Source: Candidatus Gallimonas intestinigallinarum (GTDB lineage Bacteria > Bacillota_A > Clostridia > Christensenellales > Borkfalkiaceae). Taken from it: a DNA stretch of 5,569 nucleotides. The DNA lies in assembly GCA_019116405.1 (NCBI GenBank), contig DXBS01000111.1, forward strand, positions 1-5,569. Direction: 5' to 3'. The position numbers and the translations under genes were made by a program. Positions 5,212-5,569 of the stretch are shown here, in pieces (positions within the stretch are counted from its first letter, which is position 1; each line of letters opens with the position of its first letter). The notes beneath the pieces were generated by a model. The model made no database searches. It saw only the letters and a list, made by a program, of their open reading frames with translations, and was not told the DNA's origin.

Positions 5212-5553
5212 ATGGGGACGGATGCACAACTCAATAAGGGCGTGCTGGAAGGATGCGTCCTCAAGCTGCTGGAGGGCGACTTTCTCTTCTCGGCGGAGAT
5301 CGTGGAGCGGATGCGCGGGTGCGGATTCTCCGACTTTTCCGAAGGCACGCTCTATCCCATGCTGCTGCGGCTGGAACGGGAGGGCTGTTTTATCGTCGCC
5401 CGCAAGCCCAGCCCCAACGGCCCGCCCAAGAAGTACTACAAACTTTCCGAGGCGGGCAAACAAAAACTCGACACGTTTTTTGCCCAGTGGCAGGAACTTT
5501 CCCAAAGTATTGCGAACGTATTTTCCAAAAAGGAGGACGATCATGCTGGATAA
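5212..5553 (+). CDS. PadR-family transcriptional regulator (short form)
   Basis: This 113-residue winged-helix DNA-binding protein belongs to the short PadR subfamily (roughly 100-120 residues). Such proteins dimerise and usually repress their own operon, often releasing DNA on binding small hydrophobic compounds. The N-terminus LNKGVLEGCVLKLLEGDFLF is the usual first helix. FSEGTLYPMLLRLEREG (42-58) is the PadR recognition-helix signature, and KKYYKLSEAGKQKL (73-86) forms the wing and start of the C-terminal helix. The start is set by GGAGG (5201-5205), six bases before ATG 5212; the open frame continues far upstream through the promoter and terminator, which cannot be coding. The stop lies inside the next gene, so the two are co-transcribed and probably translationally coupled. 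The ligand and targets are unknown. Confidence 0.93.
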   Translation: MGTDAQLNKGVLEGCVLKLLEGDFLFSAEIVERMRGCGFSDFSEGTLYPMLLRLEREGCFIVARKPSPNGPPKKYYKLSEAGKQKLDTFFAQWQELSQSIANVFSKKEDDHAG

Positions 5554-5569
5554 GCGCAATCAAAAACTC
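5543..5569 (+). CDS. Start of an unrecognised gene co-transcribed with padR (runs off the right edge)
   Basis: Nine codons are visible: MLDKRNQKL. A strong AGGAGG (5531-5536) sits six bases before the ATG, and the reading frame overlaps the last 11 bases of padR. These features make it a real, coupled gene. In Bacillota, genes following short padR regulators often encode membrane proteins of the DUF1700/HAAS or related types, or transporters, but nine residues are too few to choose. The charged N-terminus shows no signal peptide or membrane segment so far. Confidence 0.75.

Overview
The window looks like the dnaA neighbourhood of a GC-rich member of the Bacillota, probably an uncultured or poorly studied Clostridia-like lineage. 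The lineage call is inference. It rests on the DnaA, RecF and MnmG sequences, strong AGGAGG-type ribosome binding sites, and a short PadR-type regulator that overlaps the next gene. No ribosomal RNA or other taxonomic marker is present.

Layout. On the minus strand at the left edge is the first part of a PHP-domain metal-dependent phosphoesterase gene (92..1, cut by the edge). Its ATG overlaps the stop codon of recF (1174..89, minus). To the right, a gap of about 570 bp separates recF from the divergent dnaA (1748..3085, plus). A compact intrinsic terminator sits in the 34-bp dnaA-mnmG gap, followed by mnmG/gidA (3120..4985, plus), a strong terminator (5005..5041), a good promoter with a dyad at its start point, a padR-family regulator (5212..5553, plus), and an overlapping gene of which only nine codons are visible (5543..5569).

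How the genes relate. DnaA initiates replication, RecF acts in RecFOR gap repair, and MnmG modifies the tRNA wobble uridine. These are classic origin-proximal genes, but the order recF<->dnaA->mnmG, with no dnaN next to dnaA and no rpmH in view, departs from the familiar rpmH-dnaA-dnaN-recF order. The padR pair looks like a separate, self-regulated accessory operon.

The least ordinary part is the recF-dnaA gap. It holds two interleaved dyads over a good plus-strand promoter, a 14-bp-arm AT-rich hairpin, and, in the last 170 bp before dnaA, a nearly continuous chain of short perfect inverted repeats, several with three-base loops and several mutually exclusive. I found no good match to the canonical DnaA box (TTATCCACA) there, and the DNA-binding signature of this DnaA is itself non-canonical. 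The gap could be a structured dnaA leader, a dispersed palindromic repeat, or an unusual origin. The sequence alone does not decide between these.
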